Assembly: GCA_029243605.1 (NCBI GenBank)
Contig: JAQWRT010000042.1
Span: 1-64,000, forward strand
Origin: Myxococcota bacterium
GTDB lineage: Bacteria > Myxococcota_A > UBA9160 > UBA4427
DNA: 64,000 nucleotides
Direction of reading: 5' to 3'
Below the pieces are notes generated by a model that was given only the letters and a program-made list of their open reading frames with translations, ran no database searches and was not told the origin of the DNA. Shown one piece after another: positions 8,068 through 15,541 of this stretch (the stretch's first letter is position 1; each line of letters starts with the position of its first letter). Position numbers and translations under genes: made by a program.

Positions 8068-9460
8068 AGCGTCCCATCAAATTCGCAATCGCTTGTGGCT
8101 GGCGAGCGTCGCTTTGGCGCTCACGGTCACGGGGATCGCGCTGCTCATCATCGCGTGGTGGAGCGCCGAATTCGCTCGGGATGACCTCGATGAGGAACTC
8201 TATGCCGAAGCCGTGGAGTTGATTGAGGGACCGCTGCGGGAGGGCCCGGAGGCTCTGGAGATCGAAATCCGGCGTCGAATTTTCGAGGCGGATTCCCTGG
8301 GCCACGTCTATCTCTACGCCGAATCCCGGCAAACGATGATCGCGGGATCCTGGCCGACCTGGCCCGAGGATCTGGAGCAGGCCCAGGCGTTTCAAACCCT
8401 CGCCATCGAGGAGATGCTGTCGCCCCGCTCGGGGTTGGCTCGCCAGGTTCGGATCGCCGTTCGCACTCTTCCCAGCGGTCGCCATCTGGCCGTGGGCCAG
8501 GATATGACCGAGCATCTCCGATTGGGAGAGGGGCTGAAAGGCGCGGCTCTCCTGGCTTTTGGCCTCTCTCTCGCCCTGGCCATGGCGGGGGGCTTATTGG
8601 TCAGCCGAGGACTCCTCACCAGGGTCGAGGGCATGGGTTCGGTGGTGGCGGGTATTTTGAAGGGTCGTCGAGATTCGAGGGTGCCGTTGAAGACCCCTCC
8701 CGACGAGTTCGACCTTTTAGCCTCGCATTTCAACCACCTGCTCGACGAGAACCAATCCCTGCTTCAGCGCATGCGAGACGTCACGGATGAGGTCGCCCAC
8801 GATCTGCGAACACCCCTCGCCCGAATGCGCGCACGCATCGAGGCGCAGCAGACCTTTGCCGGAGAGCCGGAGCAGTACGACGAGCTCCTCCACGAACTTC
8901 GGGACGAATTGGACCGCGTGCTTGAAACCTTCAACGCCCTGCTTCATATCGCGAAAATCGAAACAGGGCGTGTCCAGGAAGAGATGGTATCGGTCGATGC
9001 GAGCGCGCTGGTGGAAGATGCTTGCGAACTCTACGAGCCGGCGGCAGAAGAGGCCGGACTCACTCTTCGTTCAAGGGTGGACCCTGGGGTTCAGATTCAC
9101 GGGAACCGCCACCTTCTGGCCCAGGCACTGACAAACCTGATCGAGAATGCTCTGAAATACGCCGGGCGGGGAGTGGTCAGTCTCCTGCTCCGTGAGGATA
9201 AAGAGCAAGGCCGAGTCCGTCTCTCGGTCAGCGACCAGGGCCCGGGCATCCCCGAAGCCGAGCATGAACGGGTGATCCAGCGCTTTACCCGGCTTGAATC
9301 GGCTCGTAGTCGGCCCGGAGCGGGCTTGGGGCTGGCCTTTGTTTCCGCCGTCTCCGAACTGCATGGCGCGAATCTGCGGCTTGAGGATATGAGCCCGGGG
9401 TTACGAATCAGTCTCGAGTTTCCGCTTGGGGCAGGGGCGGTTGAGGGCGAGGCGGACTAG
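8054..9460 (+). CDS. Two-component sensor histidine kinase
   Basis: This is a 468-residue membrane kinase. Helices at about 12-33 and 160-185 flank a periplasmic sensor domain of roughly 125 residues. A HAMP linker (about 185-235) follows. The H-box is DEVAHDLRTPLARMRARIEA with the phosphorylatable His. The ATPase domain shows the N-box (LTNLIENALKYA), G1 (SDQGPGIP) and G2 (GAGLGLAFV). It pairs with the overlapping regulator upstream. The organisation matches QseC/PmrB-like kinases, but the ligand cannot be read from the sequence. Confidence 0.92.
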   Translation: MKKTEASHQIRNRLWLASVALALTVTGIALLIIAWWSAEFARDDLDEELYAEAVELIEGPLREGPEALEIEIRRRIFEADSLGHVYLYAESRQTMIAGSWPTWPEDLEQAQAFQTLAIEEMLSPRSGLARQVRIAVRTLPSGRHLAVGQDMTEHLRLGEGLKGAALLAFGLSLALAMAGGLLVSRGLLTRVEGMGSVVAGILKGRRDSRVPLKTPPDEFDLLASHFNHLLDENQSLLQRMRDVTDEVAHDLRTPLARMRARIEAQQTFAGEPEQYDELLHELRDELDRVLETFNALLHIAKIETGRVQEEMVSVDASALVEDACELYEPAAEEAGLTLRSRVDPGVQIHGNRHLLAQALTNLIENALKYAGRGVVSLLLREDKEQGRVRLSVSDQGPGIPEAEHERVIQRFTRLESARSRPGAGLGLAFVSAVSELHGANLRLEDMSPGLRISLEFPLGAGAVEGEAD

Positions 9461-9490
9461 GGGCAGGGGTTTCTGGCTCCAGAACGCAAT

Positions 9491-9524
9491 GGCCCCGGAA
9501 GTCCCCATGCGGACTTCCGGGGCC
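9491..9524. terminator. Perfect 14-bp hairpin between convergent genes
   Basis: GGCCCCGGAAGTCC and its exact reverse complement flank the 6-base loop CCATGC. It lies between the kinase stop and the 3' end of the FKBP gene, where a bidirectional terminator is expected. There is no T-run. Confidence 0.7.
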
Positions 9525-9601
9525 GACCGCCCGATTGGCACCCTGGGGATGGACACCCCCTCCGGCCAAGGATGAGTGGAAAGGGGCATCCTCTCGGGCG
9601 G

Positions 9602-10312
9602 TCAACTTTTGCTGATGAGTTCCATTTCGAAGATCACAGTCGAGCCCGGTTCGATCAACGAGCCCGCACCGTTATCGCCGTACGCCAACTCGGGCGGCAC
9701 GACCAGCTGCCATTTCGAACCCACGGCCATGCGGGTCAAAGCCTCGCTCCAGCCCTGAATCGCTTGATCGACCTGGATCGTGACGGGTTCGTTGCGAGCG
9801 TAGGAGCTATCGATTTCGCGTCCGTCGACCAGGCTTCCCCGGTAATGGAGAGTGACGGTGGAGTCTCCCGCCGGACTTTCACCTTCTCCGGCTTTGAGAA
9901 CCTTGTATTGGAGACCATTGGCGAGGGTCTCGACATCCGGATCCTCGGCAAAGTTCTCTCGAAAGGCGTCTCCTGCTCCACGATTGGTATTGATGAGAGC
10001 CTCGACGGCGACCCTTGCCTCCTCCGCTCGACGGGTATCGAAGCGAGTCAGAGCCTCGGTGATCTGGTTTTCCTCGAGGGCGAGTTTGCTTTTCTCGACG
10101 GCGTCGGAAACACCCGCGAGAAAGGCCTCAGAGTCCACTTCTCCGAGACCGACCATGGCTTGGGTGGCCACGACGACGCCCAGGCTATACGCCTCTTTCT
10201 TTTCTTCGGAGTCGAGGCTGTCGGTGGTTCCCGCGCTGGCCTGCCCAATCATGAAGAGGGCCAGGATCCCGCTTGTGGCCGCCAGGGAAGAGATGGCGAA
10301 AATTCGTCTCAT
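9602..10312 (-). CDS. FKBP-type peptidyl-prolyl isomerase (Mip/FkpA-like), exported
   Basis: This 236-residue protein has a signal peptide at residues 1-27. A helical dimerisation part follows (about 30-120, with KKEAYSLGVVVATQAM as in FkpA/Mip N-domains). The C-terminal FKBP domain (about 130-235) has YKVLKAGEGESPAGDSTVTL, HYRGSLVDG, GWSEALTRMAVGSK and YG-rich end strands. It would act as a periplasmic folding catalyst and chaperone. AAGGAGAA lies 5-6 bases before the ATG. It is a single gene, divergent from the oxidoreductase at 10547 and convergent with the kinase. Confidence 0.92.
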   Translation of the reverse strand: MRRIFAISSLAATSGILALFMIGQASAGTTDSLDSEEKKEAYSLGVVVATQAMVGLGEVDSEAFLAGVSDAVEKSKLALEENQITEALTRFDTRRAEEARVAVEALINTNRGAGDAFRENFAEDPDVETLANGLQYKVLKAGEGESPAGDSTVTLHYRGSLVDGREIDSSYARNEPVTIQVDQAIQGWSEALTRMAVGSKWQLVVPPELAYGDNGAGSLIEPGSTVIFEMELISKS

Positions 10313-10546
10313 TTTGATTCTCCTTTTGTTGAACCCGAAATTTCTGACTTTTCCTGATCTTTCGTTTTGGGGGTCTTTTTCTTTCTCTCTCTCGACACGC
10401 AGATTAGACCCTGGACTTCTCGTGGAGATGGACGGTTCATTAACTCTTGTTCATGAAAGGAAATGAGCTCGGATTGGCCTGGATTGGAGCCGAGGTTAAA
10501 CTCACCCTGGTTGCTTCTCAAAGACTCTGCCGAAGGAGAGATATTC

Positions 10547-11590
10547 ATGGCACTCAAATTGGGCTTGATGCTGGGCTATTCGGGCCCTCAATTGAGAATT
10601 CCTCTGGACACGGTGAAACTCGCCGAGAGGCTGGGATACGACGCCGTCTTTACCGCCGAGGCCTATGGCTCGGATGCGATTACACCGCTCGCCTGGATTG
10701 CGGCGCATACCGAACGGATCCGGCTGGGAACGGCCGTGATTCAGTTGGCGGGTCGCACCCCCGCCATGGCGGCCATGCAGATGGGCACCCTGGACGCCTT
10801 GGCGCCCGGCCGGGCGATTTGCGGGATTGGCGTATCGGGTCCCCAGATCGTCGAGGGTTGGTATGGCCAGCCTTGGGGAAAACCGTATTGGCGAATTCGT
10901 GACTACGTGACGATTATGCGAAAGGTCTTCGCGCGCGACGCGCCGGTCTCCCATGAAGGGCGCGAGATTTCTCTGCCCTATACAGGCGAGGGGGCCATGG
11001 GGATCGGAAAGCCGCTTCAGTCGATTCTCCATATGAATCCCGATATTCCGATCTGGCTTGGGACGGGCACGGATACCAATGTTCGGCTCACTGCGGAGAT
11101 CGCCGATGGCTGGATTCCTCTCAATTTCGTACCGGGCACACTGGAGTCCTACCGAAGCTTTATCGAGGAGGGCTTCGTGCGCGCCGGGGGAGGCAAGTCC
11201 TGGAAGGATTTCGAGATTCGGCCCATGGTTACCGTGGTGGTCACCGATGATGTGCGGGCTGCTCTACAGACGCCGAAGCCCATGCTGGCGCTCTATGTTG
11301 GCGGGATGGGGCATCGGAACAAAAATTTCCACAAGGACATGATGGTTCGGCGGGGGTATGGCGAGGCCGCGGAGCGGATCCAGGAGCTCTTTCTCAGCGG
11401 TCGCAAGGCCGAAGCCGCTGAGGCGATCCCCGATGAATACATCGATGAAGGGGCACTGATGGGACCGCCCCAGCGTGTTCGCGAGCGTTTCGGTGAGTGG
11501 GTTGATTCGGGGGCCACCGGCCTGACAGTCGTTTCTCCCAACGATCGGGGAATTGAGCTGCTCGCAGATTTGGCCGGGGAGCACGGATAG
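10547..11590 (+). CDS. Luciferase-like (LLM) oxidoreductase, probably F420-dependent
   Basis: This is a 347-residue TIM-barrel flavin/deazaflavin oxidoreductase of the luciferase-like superfamily. Typical elements are KLAERLGYDAVFTAEAYGSD, the strand TERIRLGTAVIQLAGRTP, and LAPGRAICGIGVSGPQIVEG. The C-terminal helices carry GPPQRVRERFGEWVDSGATG. The subgroup resembles F420-dependent dehydrogenases of actinobacteria and deltaproteobacteria. AAGGAGAG at 10532 places the start at this ATG, not at an earlier in-frame ATG at 10463. The substrate is unknown. Deazaflavin use is inferred from the subgroup and from a Ddn-like gene elsewhere in the window. Confidence 0.87.
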   Translation: MALKLGLMLGYSGPQLRIPLDTVKLAERLGYDAVFTAEAYGSDAITPLAWIAAHTERIRLGTAVIQLAGRTPAMAAMQMGTLDALAPGRAICGIGVSGPQIVEGWYGQPWGKPYWRIRDYVTIMRKVFARDAPVSHEGREISLPYTGEGAMGIGKPLQSILHMNPDIPIWLGTGTDTNVRLTAEIADGWIPLNFVPGTLESYRSFIEEGFVRAGGGKSWKDFEIRPMVTVVVTDDVRAALQTPKPMLALYVGGMGHRNKNFHKDMMVRRGYGEAAERIQELFLSGRKAEAAEAIPDEYIDEGALMGPPQRVRERFGEWVDSGATGLTVVSPNDRGIELLADLAGEHG

Positions 11591-11642
11591 CCCACGGAGG
11601 CCCAAACGCTCTCAAAATCGAATATTCGACAGCGGAGTTCGC

Positions 11643-12836
11643 TTACGCGACGACGCCGGAATCACGCAGGGACAGAGTTTCGGCCTCCAGGCCGAGCTCC
11701 TCGAGAATCTCATCCGTATGTTCACCCAGATCGGGAGCCGGGCCCGGGATAGCGCCGGGTGTGTCGGCAAAGCGCGCGGTGGGTCGAGCCTCACGAACGC
11801 GACCGATCCGGGGGTACTCGTTCTCCACGAGAATTTCGTTGGCAATCACCTGGGGATCTTTATGCAGGTCGGCTAGAGCGACGACGATCCCGGCGGGCAC
11901 ATCCTCCGCATCGAAAAGGGCTGAAGCTTCCTCACGCGAAAGCGAGGCCGCTGCGTCGGCGAACTCGGTTCTGAAGAGGTCGGCGAGGGCCGACAGGTTC
12001 TGCATCCTCCCAGCGAGGGTGGCGAAGCGCGGGTCCTCTGCGACTTTCTTTAGATCGAGCGCGCGGCATAGACCCTGGAACTCGGAATCGGTTAAGGGGG
12101 TTGCTGTTGCGAAACCGTCCGCGAGCTTCATCAATGAATAATTTTTTCCGGGAGGCGGTACCGGGAGCGCGCCTTCATCGAGAAGCGCGTGCTCGTTCCC
12201 GTTTTCGGTCCAGAGGAAGCCAATCGCCGTTTCGAGCATGGAGACTTCGATGTGCTGGCCGACTCCGCTTCGCTCTCGAGCGAAGAGAGCCGAAGAGATG
12301 GCCTGAGCCACGGTGATCGACGTCAGTTTGTCGCAGAGAAGTTGGCGGACCGGCTCGGGCTTCCCAATTTCCGGGTTTCCCTGGACATCGTTGATGCCCG
12401 AATAGGCTTGAACCACATTATCGTAGACTCGTTTTTGAGAGTTCGGGCCGGTGGGCCCGAAGCCACTAATAGAAACGTATACGAGTCGAGGGTTGAGGGC
12501 GCGCAATTTTTGCCAGCCGATCCCCAGCCGCTCCGCGACTCCCGGGCGCCAATTCTGGATGAACACGTCGGCTCTGAGTGCCAACTCCTTAAGGATCTCG
12601 ACCCCCCGCGCTTCAGCAAGATTCAAGGCTATGGACCGTTTTCCCCGGTTCGCCATGTGAAAGGTCGCCGTCATTCCCCCCCGCACGCTGCCCACGTAGC
12701 GCAGCACGTCGCCTTGCCCGGGAGCCTCGACTTTGATGACCTTGGCTCCCTGGTCCGCGAGAACTCGGGCGGCGAGGGGGCCGGAAAGAACTGCCGATGC
12801 ATCGAGGATTTCTATACCTTCGAGGGGGCCTGTCAT
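11643..12836 (-). CDS. Family III CoA-transferase (CaiB/BaiF)
   Basis: This 397-residue protein starts with GIEILDASAVLSGPLAARVLAD and KVIKVEAPGQGD, the family's CoA-binding opening, and has the FIQNWRPGVAERLG motif. The Asp in KRVYDNVVQAYSG occupies the position of the catalytic aspartate. The enzyme would move CoA between carboxylic acids in degradation of acids or steroids. The ATG at 12836 has a GGAG 9-10 bases upstream, so it is preferred to a start further upstream. It is last in a long minus-strand block, 110 bases after the channel gene. A paralogue at 38152-39351 has the same C-terminal pattern (TDEILEE-x-GL ... GVVA). Confidence 0.9.
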   Translation of the reverse strand: MTGPLEGIEILDASAVLSGPLAARVLADQGAKVIKVEAPGQGDVLRYVGSVRGGMTATFHMANRGKRSIALNLAEARGVEILKELALRADVFIQNWRPGVAERLGIGWQKLRALNPRLVYVSISGFGPTGPNSQKRVYDNVVQAYSGINDVQGNPEIGKPEPVRQLLCDKLTSITVAQAISSALFARERSGVGQHIEVSMLETAIGFLWTENGNEHALLDEGALPVPPPGKNYSLMKLADGFATATPLTDSEFQGLCRALDLKKVAEDPRFATLAGRMQNLSALADLFRTEFADAAASLSREEASALFDAEDVPAGIVVALADLHKDPQVIANEILVENEYPRIGRVREARPTARFADTPGAIPGPAPDLGEHTDEILEELGLEAETLSLRDSGVVA

Positions 12837-12946
12837 GGTTATTTTCTCCACTGGGTGACGTACGCTTTTTCTTGCAAAAATAGAATAGGCAAGCAAAGTG
12901 TTTTTGGGCTTGCGACGTATCTCCAGTGCGGCGAACCCTTGGATAC

Positions 12947-14092
12947 CTAGCGGAACCAGGCGACCAGGGCTGTGCCCGCGAAGAAGAGAAGGGCGCAGCA
13001 TTGGAAAATGAAGTCCGTTCGATCGATTCTTCGGGATGCCTCGACTCGCTCGCTCTCGGGTGTTGAGGCGTAGACGTTCGTGCCCCAGGTGAAGAGAACG
13101 AACAGGGCCATGGAGATCAAATAACTACACGCAAAGAGTTCGTCGAGGAAAGTCAGGTAGGGCAGGGGAGGAATTCCGCTGTGGTAGGCCTGCTGAAGAA
13201 AAATAAGAGTCAGAAGCGCGGTGGATGGAATTGCGATCCGCACGTCTCCCAGTGAGCCCGCTACGGAGGGAGCCATCAGGACCACGGCCATGACAATCAA
13301 AAGTGGTAAGACCCAATTAACGAAGGCGCTCCAGTAGTCCGAACTGTATTGGATCTCGAGGCGCATCTGGCTAAAGGTTGGCTGGTACCATGAGCCGAAG
13401 CGACTCGGGTACTTGTGTAGGTAGGGCTCGAACGTGGCCCGGTCGAGCCGATAGCCGCTCAGGCTCCCAGATTTACCCAGAAACCCGTTCACGTGGTGGT
13501 GCGGAATAAGATGAACGTCGGAATATTTATTGGACATCGAGGCGGGAGCGACTTCGATGATGACGGGCAAGCCCAGGGAGTCGAAAGGATCTCTCTTGAA
13601 GCCGATTTGATCATCGTAGAAGCGACTCGAAAATCGATAGCGTTGGTAGAAGCGTCCGCCGGGGAGAGGTTCGGGCTCTGATGTGACGGTTTCCAGCGTG
13701 GAGTCCCAGCTCTCGATCCCATTCACCAGGCGAAAAAGATCGAGGGGGGCGATTTCTTCCTTGATCATTTGCTCTTGGACCGAGGCGGGCCATTCGAGCC
13801 AGAGGAATCCATCGGCCGAGAAAGTTCGTGATTGCAGGGAAAGCTCGTAGACCTTGCTGACGTGGATCCCGGCATAGATGATCATAGTGTCCCGGGGAAG
13901 ATCTTCGATGGGTCCCAGGGGCACGACGCTTTCCGGTTCAAAGCCGTAATCCATATGGATGTGACCAGAGACGGGCCCGCTACTATTAAGCCAGACGAGC
14001 CCGGTGATTGCCGCTACGAGAAGGCAGGCCAGAATAGGAATCCAAGCCCGTCCACTCCGGGAATTCCCCTTGGCTGTGCTGTCATCAGGCAT
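12947..14092 (-). CDS. Pentameric ligand-gated ion channel (Cys-loop/pro-loop receptor) homologue
   Basis: This is a 381-residue protein. An N-terminal hydrophobic segment (16-35) is a signal peptide or anchor. An extracytoplasmic beta domain (about 60-250) follows, then four membrane helices: M1 about 257-275, M2 284-301, M3 313-337 and M4 361-380. The extracellular domain shows channel-family marks: AGIHVSKVYELSLQSRTFSA and DGFLWLEW at the start, and FSSRF...FKRDPFDSLGLPV at the pro-loop, matching RYPFDSQ of the bacterial channel GLIC. M2 can be aligned without gaps to GLIC, followed by GIPPLPYLTF (GLIC NLPKTPYMTY). There is Asp283 at -2' and Leu294 at 9', plus an unusual Pro289 at 4'. The call comes from reading and aligning by eye; a profile search would settle it. 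It lies 51 bases behind a PBP-I lipoprotein gene on the same strand. Confidence 0.82.
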   Translation of the reverse strand: MPDDSTAKGNSRSGRAWIPILACLLVAAITGLVWLNSSGPVSGHIHMDYGFEPESVVPLGPIEDLPRDTMIIYAGIHVSKVYELSLQSRTFSADGFLWLEWPASVQEQMIKEEIAPLDLFRLVNGIESWDSTLETVTSEPEPLPGGRFYQRYRFSSRFYDDQIGFKRDPFDSLGLPVIIEVAPASMSNKYSDVHLIPHHHVNGFLGKSGSLSGYRLDRATFEPYLHKYPSRFGSWYQPTFSQMRLEIQYSSDYWSAFVNWVLPLLIVMAVVLMAPSVAGSLGDVRIAIPSTALLTLIFLQQAYHSGIPPLPYLTFLDELFACSYLISMALFVLFTWGTNVYASTPESERVEASRRIDRTDFIFQCCALLFFAGTALVAWFR

Positions 14093-14143
14093 CGTTAGAA
14101 AGCTCGTTCTTCTTTTTGACGAGGAAAGTAGCTTGAGGAGTAG

Positions 14144-15460
14144 TTAAGGCTTGAAGCGCCCGGCGTCTGGGCGGTCGAGTCTCCAGTCGCAGAGATAATG
14201 TCCGTCGGTCTCAAGGAGGGGGCTCCATACCACGGGGTCAATCGAGCCGAAGCGTGCCACGATCTCGAACATCCCGTCTTCATCGACCCGGCCGATCAGG
14301 GCCTCTTTTGAGAGGTGGTGATTGGGCATGACTTCGACGAGACCCGCCGGGCTGGCAAACTGCATGCCGATAAGCGCCTTGCGGACCGCATCGGGTTCGG
14401 TGCTCCCGGCCTTTTCTGCTGCCGCTGCCCACAAGTAGACCATGCTATACGCCGCTTCGGCCGGCTCGCTGGTGACGCGGTTGATTCCGTGCATTTCCGT
14501 AAAGCTCTCGGTGAAGGTGCGCGATTCGGGCGTGTCCAGAGTTTCAAAAAAACTCCAGGCTGCGTAAGTCCCCTTCAGGTAGTCCGCGCCAATCGCTAGA
14601 ACCTCTTCTTCCGAGATCGAGAAGCTCATGATCGAGTAGCCGTGCTCTTCGTCGATCCCAGCCTCTTTCATTTGGCGGAAGAATTCGACATTGCTGTCGC
14701 CGTTCAACGTGTTGATAACGGCGCCCCCGTTCGGGAGTGAGCGCTTGATGTCCTGGACCAGAGGCGCGACATCTCGGCTGCCTAGGGGGATATACCCTTC
14801 GCCTGCCGTGTTTCCACCATCCGCCTTGAGCTGGGCCCGAATGATCGAATTGACTGTACGCGGGTAGACGTAGTCCGACCCGGCGAGGAAGAAATCCTTT
14901 GACTTGTTGGCCAAGAGCCAGTCAACCGCGGGTGCCGCCTGTTGGTTGGGCGTAGCGCCGGCGTAGAATATGTTCTTCGAGCACTCCTGCCCCTCGTATT
15001 GTATGGGGTAGAAAAGCAGGTGGTTTCGAGATTCGAAAACTGGAAGCATGGCCTTGCGACTTGCGGAGGTCCAGCCTCCGAAGATTACGACGACTTTTTC
15101 ACGATCAATGAGTTGCGCGGCTTTCTTGGTGAAAGTCGGCCAATCAGAGGCGCCGTCTTCTTCGATAGGCATGATCTCTAAGCGCTCCCCCTGAATTTTC
15201 AGCCCCCCTGCGTGATTAATCTCCTCGATCGCGAGCAGTTCGGCCTCGGCGACGGTGTGCTCGGAGATCGCCATGGTGCCCGTACGGGAATGAAGAATGC
15301 CGACTCGGACTTCTTCCTTGAATAAAGGGCGAGGCGAGGAATTTTGACTCGAGTCGCTGCAGGCCAAGAGCAGCGCACTCGTGGCCAGGAGAACCACCAC
15401 CATCACCGCGAGGGAGTGACTGGGTTTCGCGCTGGAAAGAGAGTGGAGGGTCTGATTCAT
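14144..15460 (-). CDS. Orphan UrtA-like substrate-binding lipoprotein (PBP type I)
   Basis: This 438-residue protein has a long N-region, a hydrophobic stretch (16-33) and a lipobox ending in Cys34 (LLAC). The mature part begins VRVGILHSRTGTMAISE, the signature of UrtA/FmdD-type urea or short-chain amide binding proteins. FGGWTSASRKAMLPV and the FYPIQYEGQECSKNIFYAG segment follow, both characteristic of this branch. It would bind a small polar ligand on the periplasmic side. No permease or ATPase gene is near. The next gene on the same strand, 51 bases on, is a ligand-gated channel homologue, and the previous one, 81 bases before, is an RND pump. Confidence 0.88.
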   Translation of the reverse strand: MNQTLHSLSSAKPSHSLAVMVVVLLATSALLLACSDSSQNSSPRPLFKEEVRVGILHSRTGTMAISEHTVAEAELLAIEEINHAGGLKIQGERLEIMPIEEDGASDWPTFTKKAAQLIDREKVVVIFGGWTSASRKAMLPVFESRNHLLFYPIQYEGQECSKNIFYAGATPNQQAAPAVDWLLANKSKDFFLAGSDYVYPRTVNSIIRAQLKADGGNTAGEGYIPLGSRDVAPLVQDIKRSLPNGGAVINTLNGDSNVEFFRQMKEAGIDEEHGYSIMSFSISEEEVLAIGADYLKGTYAAWSFFETLDTPESRTFTESFTEMHGINRVTSEPAEAAYSMVYLWAAAAEKAGSTEPDAVRKALIGMQFASPAGLVEVMPNHHLSKEALIGRVDEDGMFEIVARFGSIDPVVWSPLLETDGHYLCDWRLDRPDAGRFKP

Positions 15461-15541
15461 CTATCTCGCCGAGTAAAAACGGGCTGCCGTGATCTTGGTG
15501 CCCACCCTCTTGATCCGAGCGCTTTTGGAGTCAGAGAGCAT

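Noticed and set aside
11643-13001. A longer CoA-transferase starting at 13001
   Set aside because: The extra 55 residues are not family-like and would overlap the 3' end of the channel gene; the ATG at 12836 has a proper ribosome site.
14144-15460. Calling this a subunit of a urea ABC transporter
   Set aside because: The protein is UrtA-like, but no permease, ATPase or urease genes are within the window around it; an orphan sensor role fits better.
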